Below are positions 53,292-61,583 of a DNA stretch of 64,000 bases, one piece after another; within the stretch, counting starts at the first letter, position 1, and each line of letters opens with the position of its first letter. The translations under genes were made by a program, and so were the position numbers. The stretch is from Mycobacterium sp. 852002-50816_SCH5313054-b (GTDB lineage: Bacteria > Actinomycetota > Actinomycetes > Mycobacteriales > Mycobacteriaceae): the NCBI RefSeq assembly GCF_001667185.1, contig NZ_LZIC01000068.1, positions 1 to 64,000 of the forward strand. The letters run 5' to 3'. The notes below the pieces were generated by a model that ran no database searches, was not told where the DNA came from, and worked only from the letters and a program-made list of their open reading frames with translations.

Positions 53292-55010
53292 TCAACGCGA
53301 CGCCGCACCACTTGCTGTGCGATCACCGTTCTCGCGTCCTAATCGACCCCTGACGACGATTATGTGGGGCGGTCGACGACGCCGCGTGATCGCCGGCGGA
53401 CCGGATGTTGCGGCTCGGTGGTCGACCGCGATTGCGGCCCGGGAGTTGCCGCCGCGTCGCACAAACATGGCCAGTACCGAGCCGACGGCAGCGCAGATCG
53501 CGGCCACCATCATCGACGCCTGCAGCCCTTCCATGAATGCGGCGTGGCTGCCGTTGGCCACCGCTTGCGCGAGCGACGCCGGCATGTCTGGCGCCGTGGG
53601 AGCCACGCCTTGCGCGACGAGGCCCTGTGCACCGGAAAGCTTTTCCGCGACGGGCCCGGGCGTTCCGGCGGCCGTGAGAGCACCGACGAGCGCCGAGCCG
53701 ACACGGCTGGACAACACCGAGCCGAGGATCGTCGTCCCGAGCACTCCGCCCAGTTGCACCGCCGTGCTCTGCAGGCCGCCGGCCACCCCGGCGTCGTCGA
53801 CGCTGGCGTTGCCGACGATCGCTCCCGAACTGGCAGTCACGACCAGGCCGATGCCGACACCCAGCAACACGAACGCCGGCCACATCGCCTGGTAGCCCGA
53901 ATCGGGGTGCAGAAATGTCAGCCAGAACAGAGCGACCGCAACGGTAGCCAGGCCGCCGACCATCGCCGGACGCGAGCCCAGCCTCGCGGTGAGGACGCCG
54001 CTCAGCGGCGGGGTCACCATCAGTGCCAGGCTCAGCGGCAACGCGCGGATACCGGCCTGCACGGGGCTGAGCCCTTGCACGTTCTGCAGATACAACGACA
54101 TGAGGAAGGGCGCGCCAAACAACGCGAAGTAGTTCACGATCAGCACCAGGGTGCCGATCGACAGCGACCGGTTCGCGAACAGCCGCATCGGCAACAGCGG
54201 GTAGGGAGCGTGAAACTCGATCATCACGAACAGCCCGACAACGAGCACACCCCCAATCAGGCATGCCGGCGTCTTGGTGTCGAGCCAGCCCCAGTGCGGC
54301 CCCTCGATCAGCCCGTACACGATGAGGACCAGACCGCAGGACAGCGTCACGATGCCCGGCACGTCGAGGTGTTCGTTGCGCTCACTGCGCTTCTCGATAA
54401 TTGCCAGCGTGCCGAACAGCAGCGCGGCCGCCGCGATCGGCGCGTTGATGTAGAAGATCGATTGCCAGCCAACGCCCTCGACCAGCAGCCCCCCGACGAT
54501 CGGTCCTGCGGCGATCGACACGCCCGACGTGGCGCCCCAGATACCTATGGCGGTGCTGAGCTTCTCGGGCGCAAAGGTGCTGCGCACGATCGCCAGGCAG
54601 CTGGGCATCAGCAGCGCCCCAAAAACGCCCTGCAGCGTGCGGAGCGCGATCACGCCGTCGACGGTGCCGATCAACCCGATGCCAACCGATGTCGCGGCGA
54701 ACCCGCTGACGCCGACAAGAAACATCTGACGGCGACCGAGCCGGTCGCCCAACTTGCCGCCGAAGATCAGCAGCGCCGCGAGCGCGAGCAGGTATGCGTT
54801 GGTGATCCACTGCAGGTCGATCAGCGAGGCGTGCAGATCGATGGCGATGCGCGGGTTCGCGATCGCCACCGCTGACCCGTCGAGGCCGACCATGACGCTG
54901 CCGATCGAGACCGCGGCGAGTGTCCACCACGGATTGGCGCGCATCCCGCTCTTGATGGACGCGCGGTTCCGCCGGCTGACATCACCGGTCACACCGGGAA
55001 ACTTGTTCAT
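53292..55010 (-). CDS. DHA2-type MFS exporter
   Basis: This 572-residue protein has fourteen predicted helices. The DHA2 segments GLDGSAVAIANPRIAIDL, GGKLGDRLGRRQMF (MFS signature) and GIWGATSGVSIAAGPIVGG (motif C) are present. The C-terminal 60 residues are basic and hydrophilic. The ATG at 55010 follows GGAAAGGCCTGAG and gives MNKFPGVTGDVSRR. Export of drugs, lipids or surface precursors is possible. It lies 35 bases downstream of a small secreted protein gene, in the same arrangement as the sulfatase operon. Confidence 0.88.
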   Translation of the reverse strand: MNKFPGVTGDVSRRNRASIKSGMRANPWWTLAAVSIGSVMVGLDGSAVAIANPRIAIDLHASLIDLQWITNAYLLALAALLIFGGKLGDRLGRRQMFLVGVSGFAATSVGIGLIGTVDGVIALRTLQGVFGALLMPSCLAIVRSTFAPEKLSTAIGIWGATSGVSIAAGPIVGGLLVEGVGWQSIFYINAPIAAAALLFGTLAIIEKRSERNEHLDVPGIVTLSCGLVLIVYGLIEGPHWGWLDTKTPACLIGGVLVVGLFVMIEFHAPYPLLPMRLFANRSLSIGTLVLIVNYFALFGAPFLMSLYLQNVQGLSPVQAGIRALPLSLALMVTPPLSGVLTARLGSRPAMVGGLATVAVALFWLTFLHPDSGYQAMWPAFVLLGVGIGLVVTASSGAIVGNASVDDAGVAGGLQSTAVQLGGVLGTTILGSVLSSRVGSALVGALTAAGTPGPVAEKLSGAQGLVAQGVAPTAPDMPASLAQAVANGSHAAFMEGLQASMMVAAICAAVGSVLAMFVRRGGNSRAAIAVDHRAATSGPPAITRRRRPPHIIVVRGRLGRENGDRTASGAASR

Positions 55011-55045
55011 TCTCAGGCCTTTCCAGCCCATGCAGCTGATCGCAA

Positions 55046-55402
55046 TCACCGCAAACCAAAGATGCAGCCGGTGCCTTCGCAACCAGTCCAATTGATCCAC
55101 CGGACGACATCAACACCTGCTCTACCACTGACGGCCGACGCGGGTACTGGTGCAGTTTCGGCCCCGGTGGGTACCGGCGGCGGTGGCGGTGGCCTGTAGC
55201 ACTGACCACGTGAAACGCGGGAGCGGGTCACGTTGTGGCACACACCGGCGTGAGCGATCCCCGCTGTCGCGATCGTGACCGCTTCGGCAATTCCGGTAAG
55301 CGCCAGCACTGAAACAGCCGCCGCGACACACCTGCGCGACCGCTGAGTAGTGCGTCGTGCCTGCCCGGCACCCCCCGCCCGGCCGACGGTCGTGTTGTTC
55401 AT
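55046..55402 (-). CDS. Small secreted protein with paired Cys and Pro-rich linker (family A, second copy)
   Basis: This 118-residue protein starts at ATG 55402 behind TTAGGAGC. A basic n-region and a hydrophobic core (CVAAAVSVLALTGIAEAV) lead to a signal site near GIAHA. The mature start GVCHNVTRSRVSRGQC shares C-x2-V-x3-RVS-x-G-x-C with the protein at 42284. A Pro-rich linker and a second Cys pair (GCEGTGC) follow. It precedes a DHA2 exporter gene and carries motif site I about 130 bp upstream. Confidence 0.78.
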   Translation of the reverse strand: MNNTTVGRAGGAGQARRTTQRSRRCVAAAVSVLALTGIAEAVTIATAGIAHAGVCHNVTRSRVSRGQCYRPPPPPPVPTGAETAPVPASAVSGRAGVDVVRWINWTGCEGTGCIFGLR

Positions 55403-55530
55403 GTGCAAAGCTCCTAATTCGGCGCGCGGTCGGTCTTTTCCGCCGATGTTCGTTCCGGTCACCGAACACCTTTTCAGCGTGATGGCTCGGTGTCCTTCGG
55501 GTAAATGTCGGAATCGGTGGGTGAGAAGCT

Positions 55531-55548
55531 CACCCCCTATTGACGGGG
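55531..55548. promoter_or_regulatory. Palindromic half-site I (CACCCCCTATTGACGGGG)
   Basis: The strong left half and the ATTGACGG right half are the same asymmetry as site B. It lies about 130 bp upstream of the secreted-protein start (55402). Confidence 0.55.
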
Positions 55549-55933
55549 CGGCGCACAACGCATCCAGTAGGCATGTGATCTGGACTGGGCGTCCGCCACC
55601 TAATCCTTTGGTTTAAGCCGGTGGTTGGCACAGTGCCCTGTTTGCCGCAAGACAGAGCATTTGCTGCGGCAGCGACTGCGGACGCGCAAGACAGCATGTG
55701 AGTGTGCGCCGCGTGCCGGAGCATCCCCTTTGTGGCCGGTGTAGCCGAGAATCGGGCCACGCCGGCGCCACTGATTGGCGCGCTGTCAAGGCCGTTTGAT
55801 GCCGGTGCACCGATGTTGCTGGTACCCAACACCTTCCGTGCGGCGCAGGCCATGTCTTCCAGTGATCGGCTGATGCCAAGCGGATTGTCGATGCCGGATG
55901 GTGCATGCGCGTCCGAGCGCGTCCGTTGTCCGT

Positions 55934-55951
55934 ACCCACCTATTGGGGGAG
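55934..55951. promoter_or_regulatory. Palindromic half-site J (ACCCACCTATTGGGGGAG)
   Basis: The perfect right half TTGGGGGAG and a partial left half lie about 180 bp upstream of the response regulator at 56132. The interval 55403-56131 otherwise contains only low-confidence frames on either strand. Confidence 0.55.
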
Positions 55952-56131
55952 GAGTTTTCATCCGCCCGTCCCCTCACTCAGCCGACAGACGACTCGGCGC
56001 CCGGGCGGAATAGTGATCGAAATGAACTGCACTACGCCCCGCGCATGCATCAGCCGAAGCGGTGATCGCCGAGGACCGAATGGCCTGTCTTGGATAGTTG
56101 GTGGTTGTGGGTTACGTGGCCGGAGGAGCGC

Positions 56132-56779
56132 ATGACGAACTCCGCGCAGCGGGTGAGGATCATCGTCGCCGACGATCACCCGATAACTCGGGAGGGGGTC
56201 GTCCGGGCTCTGAACTCAAGCGGCAGGGCCGAAGTTGTCGCCGAAGTGGCTGACGGCCGTGCCGCGCTGGCCGCTATCCGAGAACTTCGGCCCGCCGTCG
56301 CCCTGCTCGATTTGAAGATGCCCGAACTCGATGGCCTTGAAGTTATCCACGCGGTGTTGCGTGATCAGATACCAACCAATGTCGTGTTGCTCAGCGCATT
56401 CGATGACAATTCGGTTGTCTACAAGGCTCTCGCCGAAGGCGCCACGGGCTACTTGACGAAGGAGGCCGACAGCGACGAAATCGTCGCCGCGGTCGTCAAG
56501 TGTGCGTCAGGCGCCACGTACCTTTCGGCGCATTTGGCCGGTGGCTTGGCCGCCGAGGTCAAACATCGGGCTAAGGGCGAGGCGACGCTGCTGACGCCGC
56601 GCGAGCATGAGGTGGTGCGGGGAATCGCCGACGGGCTATCGGTCCCCCAGATCGCGGATCAGCTGCATCTGGGAGCCAGCACGGTGAAGACACATGTGCA
56701 GAACCTCTACGAGAAGCTCGGTGTGTCTGACCGTGGCGCTGCCGTGGCCGAGGCGATGCGCCGTCGACTTGTGGAATGA
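56132..56779 (+). CDS. NarL/FixJ-type response regulator RR2
   Basis: This 215-residue paralogue of the regulator at 50966 has the same length and the same phospho-acceptor Asp60 (VALLDLKMPELDG). The LuxR helix-turn-helix (TPREHEVVRGIADGLSVPQI, then STVKTHVQNLYEKLGVSDR) is nearly identical, so both should recognise the same DNA. The ATG at 56132 follows GGAGGAGCGC. No kinase gene is adjacent, so it may share the kinase at 49072. The bases just past the stop also resemble those after RR1, supporting recent duplication. Confidence 0.93.
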   Translation: MTNSAQRVRIIVADDHPITREGVVRALNSSGRAEVVAEVADGRAALAAIRELRPAVALLDLKMPELDGLEVIHAVLRDQIPTNVVLLSAFDDNSVVYKALAEGATGYLTKEADSDEIVAAVVKCASGATYLSAHLAGGLAAEVKHRAKGEATLLTPREHEVVRGIADGLSVPQIADQLHLGASTVKTHVQNLYEKLGVSDRGAAVAEAMRRRLVE

Positions 56780-56888
56780 TCCCACGGTCGCGGGCTATGG
56801 CCGCGGCGGCGCTCGACGCGGATGTCTGCCTCCGTGCCAGTCAACCGGTTCCCGGCGGGGCCAGGAGCTACGCGCCGGCGAGGCAGGG

Positions 56889-57165
56889 CTACAGCGCGCG
56901 CCCGATGATGTCCTTCATGATTTCGGTAGTGCCGCCGTAGATGGTCTGAACACGAGAGTCCATGAAGGCCCGCGAAATCGAGTACTCCCGCATGTAGCCA
57001 TATCCGCCGTGCAGCTGCAGGCAACGTCGGTCGACCAGATGCACCCGCTTTTCAGCGCTGTACCACTTGGCCAGGGCGCAGCGACGTCGTTGTGCAGGCC
57101 GAACCCGAGCCCACTGTGCTGGCCGCCGCTATTTCTTCGGCGATGACGGCGTTGTAACGGACGTC
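56889..57165 (-). pseudogene. Acyl-CoA dehydrogenase remnant
   Basis: On the minus strand the last 61 codons read in frame from LAKWYSAEKRVHLVD through LHGGYGYMREYSISRAF, TIYGGTTEI and MKDIIGRAL, the C-terminus of an acyl-CoA dehydrogenase, ending at a TAG (56889-56891). Upstream, DVRYNAVIAEEIAAA and then FGLHNDV are recognisable only after two frame changes. The central domain is missing. The segment is therefore a deletion-bearing, frameshifted relic. Confidence 0.8.
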
Positions 57166-57178
57166 TGAATTGCGCGAC

Positions 57179-57196
57179 CGCCCCCTATTCGCTGGG
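57179..57196. promoter_or_regulatory. Palindromic half-site L (CGCCCCCTATTCGCTGGG), weak
   Basis: The left half matches the motif and the right half does not. It lies about 400 bp upstream of the secreted-protein gene at 57602. It is listed for completeness; by itself it may be chance. Confidence 0.3.
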
Positions 57197-57601
57197 CATG
57201 GCCATGCCCAGGAATCCCTGTTTGCCTGCCTCCAATCACACCGTTCGGTCGACGATATTGTTCTGCTCCTATTGCGGCTTGAACGGCTCGGCGTGGCGCT
57301 TCAGGAAGGCATGAAGTGCGGTCCCCGGTTGGGGACGGCGCCTGTAACAATGATCAGAAGGTCTGGCTATCGCCTTGTTCCGTCTTATTGAAGCGGTGAC
57401 GAAAGTTGATGAGCCCGGCGACATCCTGGTTCGGGTGACTGACCTTGGCTCTGCACGATCGGTGGAGTGGTTTTCGTCCGCGGCATCCGGCATTTGCCCG
57501 AGAGACGCGAAGCCATGGAGGCGGAATCCTAGTCAGTACCGGATAAAACGCCGGATCGCAATGAAAAACCTACCAACAACACCACCTACAGGAGTAAATA
57601 G

Positions 57602-57976
57602 ATGACCAACACCATTGTTCGCCGGATGACCCGGAGCGGACTGCTTGTGCTTGCGGCGGGCGGCATTGCCGGCGCCGCCGCGATAGGGATGAGCACGATC
57701 GCGGCGGCGCAGCACCAACACCACGGTGTCACAGCGCCGGCCGCCCCCGCGGGGCCTGCCACCCCGGCGCCTATGCCCGCACCGGCCGCCAAGCCTGCGC
57801 CGGCCACGCCCGCGCCGGCCGCTAAGCCTGCGCCGGCCACGCCCGCGCCGGCCGCTAAGCCTGCGCCGGCCACGCCCGCGCCGGCCGAGAAGCCGGCGCC
57901 GGCCACGCCTGCGCCGGCCGAAAAGCCCGCACCCACCGCGACCGCGACGGACGCCGAGCCGGCGCCCACCGAGTAG
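57602..57976 (+). CDS. Secreted Pro/Ala-rich repeat protein
   Basis: This 124-residue protein starts at ATG 57602 after ACAGGAG. A basic start and hydrophobic core (SGLLVLAAGGIAGAAAIGM) end at a signal site near AAAQHQHH. The mature part consists mainly of KPAPATPAPA-type repeats with occasional Glu, ending DAEPAPTE. Such low-complexity proteins are often exported wall-associated molecules. Nothing suggests an enzymatic function. The repeat is also seen at DNA level. Confidence 0.72.
   Translation: MTNTIVRRMTRSGLLVLAAGGIAGAAAIGMSTIAAAQHQHHGVTAPAAPAGPATPAPMPAPAAKPAPATPAPAAKPAPATPAPAAKPAPATPAPAEKPAPATPAPAEKPAPTATATDAEPAPTE
57791..57955 (+). repeat. 33-bp tandem repeat (VNTR-like) in the secreted Pro/Ala-rich gene
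   Basis: Eleven-codon units beginning AAGCCTGCGCCGGCCACG recur at 57791, 57824, 57857, 57890 and 57923, becoming less exact toward the end. The first three units are virtually identical, indicating recent expansion or homogenisation. Confidence 0.85.
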
Positions 57977-58440
57977 GCTGCCGATGCGCTGTCAGACCAC
58001 AGATCTCAAAGAAATTTGCGATCTGTGTTCTGACGCGCCGACGGTCTCGCCTCCGTAGTGACGCCGTCAGATCCAAGGGCCCCATCGAGCGGCGCCCACC
58101 GCAGAGATCGGCAGCCACAATGCAAGCCAGGCAGGCGAACTCGTCACGATTGCTCGAAAGCCTCCATCACTGCTGCTGGCGCGCCGCGCCCGGCGTGATG
58201 GTATCGGCCGGCCTGCGCGTCGAAGCGTCGAGGCGCCGGCAGTCCAGTTCTGCGGCAATCGACCGCTACTGCCGCCGATTACACATCAGAACAGCTGGCG
58301 ACCACCTTCCCTGGCACCGGGATCCGGCCGCTTCCAGCGCCGCGGCGATGAGGCCCGGCCGTATTGCTCAACAAGCCGATGCTCAGTAGACCCTGGCCGA
58401 TGGGATCGGCCGGACCATAGGTCCACTTGATAGCAGCTTC
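57977..58440. other. Non-coding stretch with no recognised gene
   Basis: The 464 bases between the Pro/Ala-rich gene and the transposase remnant have short frames in all directions but no family signature, no ribosome sites of note and no copies of the regulatory motif. It may be further decayed sequence. Confidence 0.5.
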
Positions 58441-58444
58441 CTCA

Positions 58445-58699
58445 TCTCTTCAGCCCTGCAGACCTTCCGCGTCGCCGTGACGGCGCTCGGGTGGGCCCAT
58501 TTCGGCGGCGCAGCAAGCATATTGGCCTGATCGCGAAACCGGCAGCGTTCGTCGCGGGTGCGTGGGAACACCTCACGCATCGCCTTCCAAAATCCAGCGC
58601 GCCATCGCGGACGGCCAGCACCGGTGCGCTCATGGTCCGACGTTTGCGGTCCCGCAGCGGATCAGCCCACGACTCGGTCGATTCCCGGTACACGTCAAG
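58445..58699 (-). mobile_element. IS256-family transposase remnant
   Basis: On the minus strand, LDVYRESTESWADPLRDRKR and SAPVLAVRDGALDF match the conserved middle of IS256-family transposases. After a one-base frameshift they continue as MREVFPRTRDERCRFRDQAN and MLAAPPKWAHPSAV. The N- and C-terminal parts of the transposase and the terminal inverted repeats are not seen. The element is dead. Confidence 0.72.
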
Positions 58700-58822
58700 T
58701 CGGCGCGAGGAGCTCTTTGCGGCCAGCACGTTCCCGCCGGCGTTGGCGCCGCTGGACCGGCCAGAAAGCTGTGTATCAGCGAGACTGGTCGACTCGCGCA
58801 GATACGGGGCGACCGGGACCGG

Positions 58823-59542
58823 TCATTGCACCGGCACACCCACCCGCGCCCGGCGGGCGGTGTACACCCGCGCAGGTAGCACGTTGGGCCAGACAGTGCG
58901 GCCGACGATGACCTCCTCGAAGGTCTCCGTGAGCAGGCCATGGAAGCGGCGGGCGCGGGGCATGCCGCACAACGCCGTGTACGCGACCGCGGTGAACGCG
59001 CCGTCCGCGGCGAGGCAGCGCCCGATCACGTCGACCAGGTCACGCTGCAGCTGCGGCGCAAACGACGCCCACGGCAGACCACTGACGATCACGTCGGCAG
59101 TAGCCAGGCCGCGGCTGGCGAGCAGTTCCGGCAGCTGGGCGGCGTCGCCGACGGCGACGTCCAGGGTGGGGAAGCGGCGGGTGAGCTGCCCGGCGAACTC
59201 GCTGTTCAACTCGACCGCCAGATGGTGGCCGCGGCCCGCCAGGCGGCGGTCAATCGCGGCGGAAAACGCTCCGGTACCCGGGCCGAGCTCGACGACGACG
59301 GGGTCACCCCGCTCGGGCACTGGTGCCGCCATGCGGTCGGCGACCCAGCGCGAACTCGGCAGCATCGAGCCCGTACGGGCGGGGCTTTTGGCAAATTCCC
59401 AGGCAAAGGTCCGAAACTCCCCGTGCTTGATCGGAGTTTCCGGATGTAGCTGTGCCAGCGCCGTATTCGTTCTGGCGATCGCAGCGGCCTCGCCAAGGAT
59501 CACCGGGGTAGTGGTGACGGCGCCGTTGGTGCTGACCCTCAC
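58823..59542 (-). CDS. SAM-dependent methyltransferase (phospholipid N-methyltransferase-like)
   Basis: This 239-residue class I methyltransferase starts at GTG 59542 behind AGAAGGAG. The SAM motif is VVVELGPGTGAFSAAI, with Glu/Asp in VGDAAQLPEL and the post-motif VIVSGLPWASF. The sequence AWEFAKSPARTGSMLPSS resembles PmtA-type phospholipid methyltransferases. A membrane lipid substrate is likely, but rRNA-type dimethyladenosine transferases share this pattern. It stands alone between remnants. Confidence 0.78.
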   Translation of the reverse strand: MRVSTNGAVTTTPVILGEAAAIARTNTALAQLHPETPIKHGEFRTFAWEFAKSPARTGSMLPSSRWVADRMAAPVPERGDPVVVELGPGTGAFSAAIDRRLAGRGHHLAVELNSEFAGQLTRRFPTLDVAVGDAAQLPELLASRGLATADVIVSGLPWASFAPQLQRDLVDVIGRCLAADGAFTAVAYTALCGMPRARRFHGLLTETFEEVIVGRTVWPNVLPARVYTARRARVGVPVQ

Positions 59543-59858
59543 GGGCGTACTCCTTCTAACGTGGGTGTGTCTGTTGCAGTGCCGGGGATTTCGGCGTTAC
59601 CGCAACTATGTCGCGAACAATCCGGTCGTGTCTTTCCTCTAAACAGTGCATGCAGGGGATGAACTGGGCTCAGCCGATTTGCGGATTGCTGGACATCGGC
59701 GTTCTCCGCAGACAGCGGATGGTGGCTGCTCGCGAGACCTACAAAATCCACCGGTCGGGAGTCGGACAAACCGGATGGATGGCCGCGCGGCAGCAGCACG
59801 ATCGCGCTCTAGGAGGCGACCACCGGGCCGCCGTCACACACTCGAGCGCTCGCGGGAA
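59543..59858. other. Intergenic region with no recognised gene
   Basis: I see no gene or regulatory motif in these 316 bases beyond the promoter of the methyltransferase gene at its left edge. Confidence 0.5.
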
Positions 59859-60692
59859 TCAACCGACCTCAACTCGGTGCAGATCCTGGCCCAGCTCGAT
59901 GCGGCCTTCGAACGCCGATGCGGCGCGTTCGCGCCACTGCCCTTCCTGCTCCGGGACCAGCCCGGGCACATAGTGGGTAAGAATCAAAGTACCGACGCCC
60001 GCCCGGGCCGCCGTCGCCGCGGCTTCCTCGACCGACGAGTGGTAGTCGCAGATGTCTTTGATGCGCTGCAGCGGGGCCAGCTGAAGGAGATCCTTGCGGA
60101 TCGCGGTGTGCACGAGCGCATCCGCGCCACGTGCCAGCGCGTCCAGGCTTGCACACGGCACCGTGTCACCGGCCAGCACGACGGACACGTCGTCGTGTTC
60201 GACGCGAAATCCGATGGTGGGCTCAACGGGCCGATGGTCCGTGGGTGCCACCACGATACGCACGCCGTCGCGATCCCAAACCACGCCCGTGATGTGCTCA
60301 TGTACCTCAATGGCTGGTGGTTCCGCGAGGTCGCCGTGATGGGCAATCCGGTAGTCGATGTCGCTGCCGAACGCTTTCAAAGTAGCCTCGACCACGGCCG
60401 CGGTGCCCGGCGGCCCGATGACCGTCAGCGGGTTGGGCTCGGGCCCGAAAGTAGTGATCCATCGGGTGATGAGCAGGTCGCCGAGGTCGGCGATATGGTC
60501 GCTGTGTAAGTGCGTGAGCAGCAGTGCGGTCACTGCGTTGGCGCCGATGCCGATGGCAGCGGTGCGCTGCAGCACGCCCCGCCCGCAGTCCACGAGCAGC
60601 AGCTGACTGCCGGCGCGTACCAGCGTCGAGGGCCCCGCCCGCAGCGGATCGGGGACGGGGCTTCCCGTGCCGAGCAGCGTGATCTCGATCAT
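59859..60692 (-). CDS. rnz: MBL-fold ribonuclease Z-like hydrolase
   Basis: This 277-residue metallo-beta-lactamase-fold protein has the metal motif [11 protein letters not shown], with further His/Asp in [10 protein letters not shown] and LTHYVPG. Length and the opening [21 protein letters not shown] match ribonuclease Z/ElaC-type enzymes and Rv2407. It should mature the 3' ends of tRNAs, although some homologues cleave other phosphodiesters. The ATG at 60692 is well placed. It is monocistronic. Confidence 0.85.
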   Translation of the reverse strand: MIEITLLGTGSPVPDPLRAGPSTLVRAGSQLLLVDCGRGVLQRTAAIGIGANAVTALLLTHLHSDHIADLGDLLITRWITTFGPEPNPLTVIGPPGTAAVVEATLKAFGSDIDYRIAHHGDLAEPPAIEVHEHITGVVWDRDGVRIVVAPTDHRPVEPTIGFRVEHDDVSVVLAGDTVPCASLDALARGADALVHTAIRKDLLQLAPLQRIKDICDYHSSVEEAAATAARAGVGTLILTHYVPGLVPEQEGQWRERAASAFEGRIELGQDLHRVEVG

Positions 60693-61223
60693 GACTGGAG
60701 CGCCGCTGGTGCGGACCGTGGGCCCGCGCTGAAACCGACCGAAAGTGCTAGAGACATGCCGGAAGTGTAGGAGCGCGTACCGGCGCTCCGCACCCGCCGA
60801 TTAGGTGCCTGCGCGGTGGAATTGTGGTCCTACGACTGGGGGATTCACGTTTCTAGGTCGGCGTGATCGTAGGAGCCCTCGTCGGCCAATCGACGGAGTA
60901 GCACATCAACGAGCGAATCATCTCAACGGTGGATGTAAACCGCGACGTGGTCTTATAACTTCGCCTCATCGACGGCTTTCTCCCGCAGTACCGAAGCAGG
61001 TTTGGGCCCGCCGCGATCAACCCGTCCACGGAGCAGCACGGAGCATCATGTGACCGACCCGACCACGCGCGCGACGTTGCAGCGGCCCGATACCGTTGGC
61101 GGTTCACGCGATCATGCTGCGGCGGGCAGGCTCGACACGACTTTGAGTGACCAGCGCCCTGACAACCTCGCCGGCGACAAGAGCGCACAATGCCTAGTCT
61201 GAATGTGAATCGCCCAGGGCCTT
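60693..61223. other. Intergenic stretch, no gene supported
   Basis: Only short unconvincing frames are seen. A weak half-copy of the regulatory motif (ACTGGGGGATT, about 60835-60845) lies near the promoter of the ribonuclease Z-like gene. The stretch ends at a desaturase remnant. Confidence 0.4.
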
Positions 61224-61415
61224 CCGAGTAATCGCTACGCGCAGATCGCCCAACAGGTTCAGGCGGTGTGCGCCACCTATGACCTGCCCTATACGACCGG
61301 GCCGCTGGCTCGCCAGTACCTGCTCACCCTGCGCACCGTTTTCGCGCTGGCGCTTCCAGATTGGCTCCATTGCATGCCGTCGCCGAAGCCTTCGTATCGG
61401 AGGGCATCGCGCTGA
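61224..61415 (+). pseudogene. Fatty-acid desaturase C-terminal remnant
   Basis: The plus-strand frame reads PSNRYAQIAQQVQAVCATYD then LPYTTGPLARQYLLTLRTVF and ALALPD, the C-terminus of a DesA-type membrane fatty-acid desaturase. The histidine-box core expected upstream is absent. Immediately before this segment the frame no longer resembles a desaturase. It is a relic. Confidence 0.72.
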
Positions 61416-61583
61416 TCGGAGGTGCCGCCGGACCGGCGCTATGCAAGACCACACGGCCGGCGCCGAATCGACCCCCGATCCCGCGATCTCGCAGCAAGAT
61501 TCATCCGTCCCTGACCATGAGGCCACTGCCGTAACGAAGGCACGTTCGAGGGCCCTCGTCAACGCTCGCGCAACGTACGCCGC

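Noticed and set aside
53364..54875. Long plus-strand open frame (503 codons) inside the DHA2 exporter gene
   Set aside because: It is antisense to a clear 14-helix transporter and has a biased, repeat-like composition (many Arg, Gln, Asp) without any domain signature.
55530..55961. Minus-strand frame of 143 codons between the secreted protein and RR2
   Set aside because: It has a fairly protein-like composition but no family feature, no ribosome site, and it spans two motif copies. It could not be supported.
57325..57345. GTCCCCGGTTGGGGAC inverted repeat
   Set aside because: It resembles the regional palindrome but lacks the central AT spacing and lies in decayed sequence; excluded from the motif set.
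57269..57493. Minus-strand frame of 74 codons ending ALHAFLKRHAEPFKPQ
   Set aside because: The last residues vaguely resemble the C-terminus of a crotonase-type enzyme, but the match is too short to call a pseudogene.
60835..60849. ACTGGGGGATT, possible half-copy of the regional motif upstream of the ribonuclease Z-like gene
   Set aside because: The central AT is absent and no left half exists; likely chance in a GC-rich genome.
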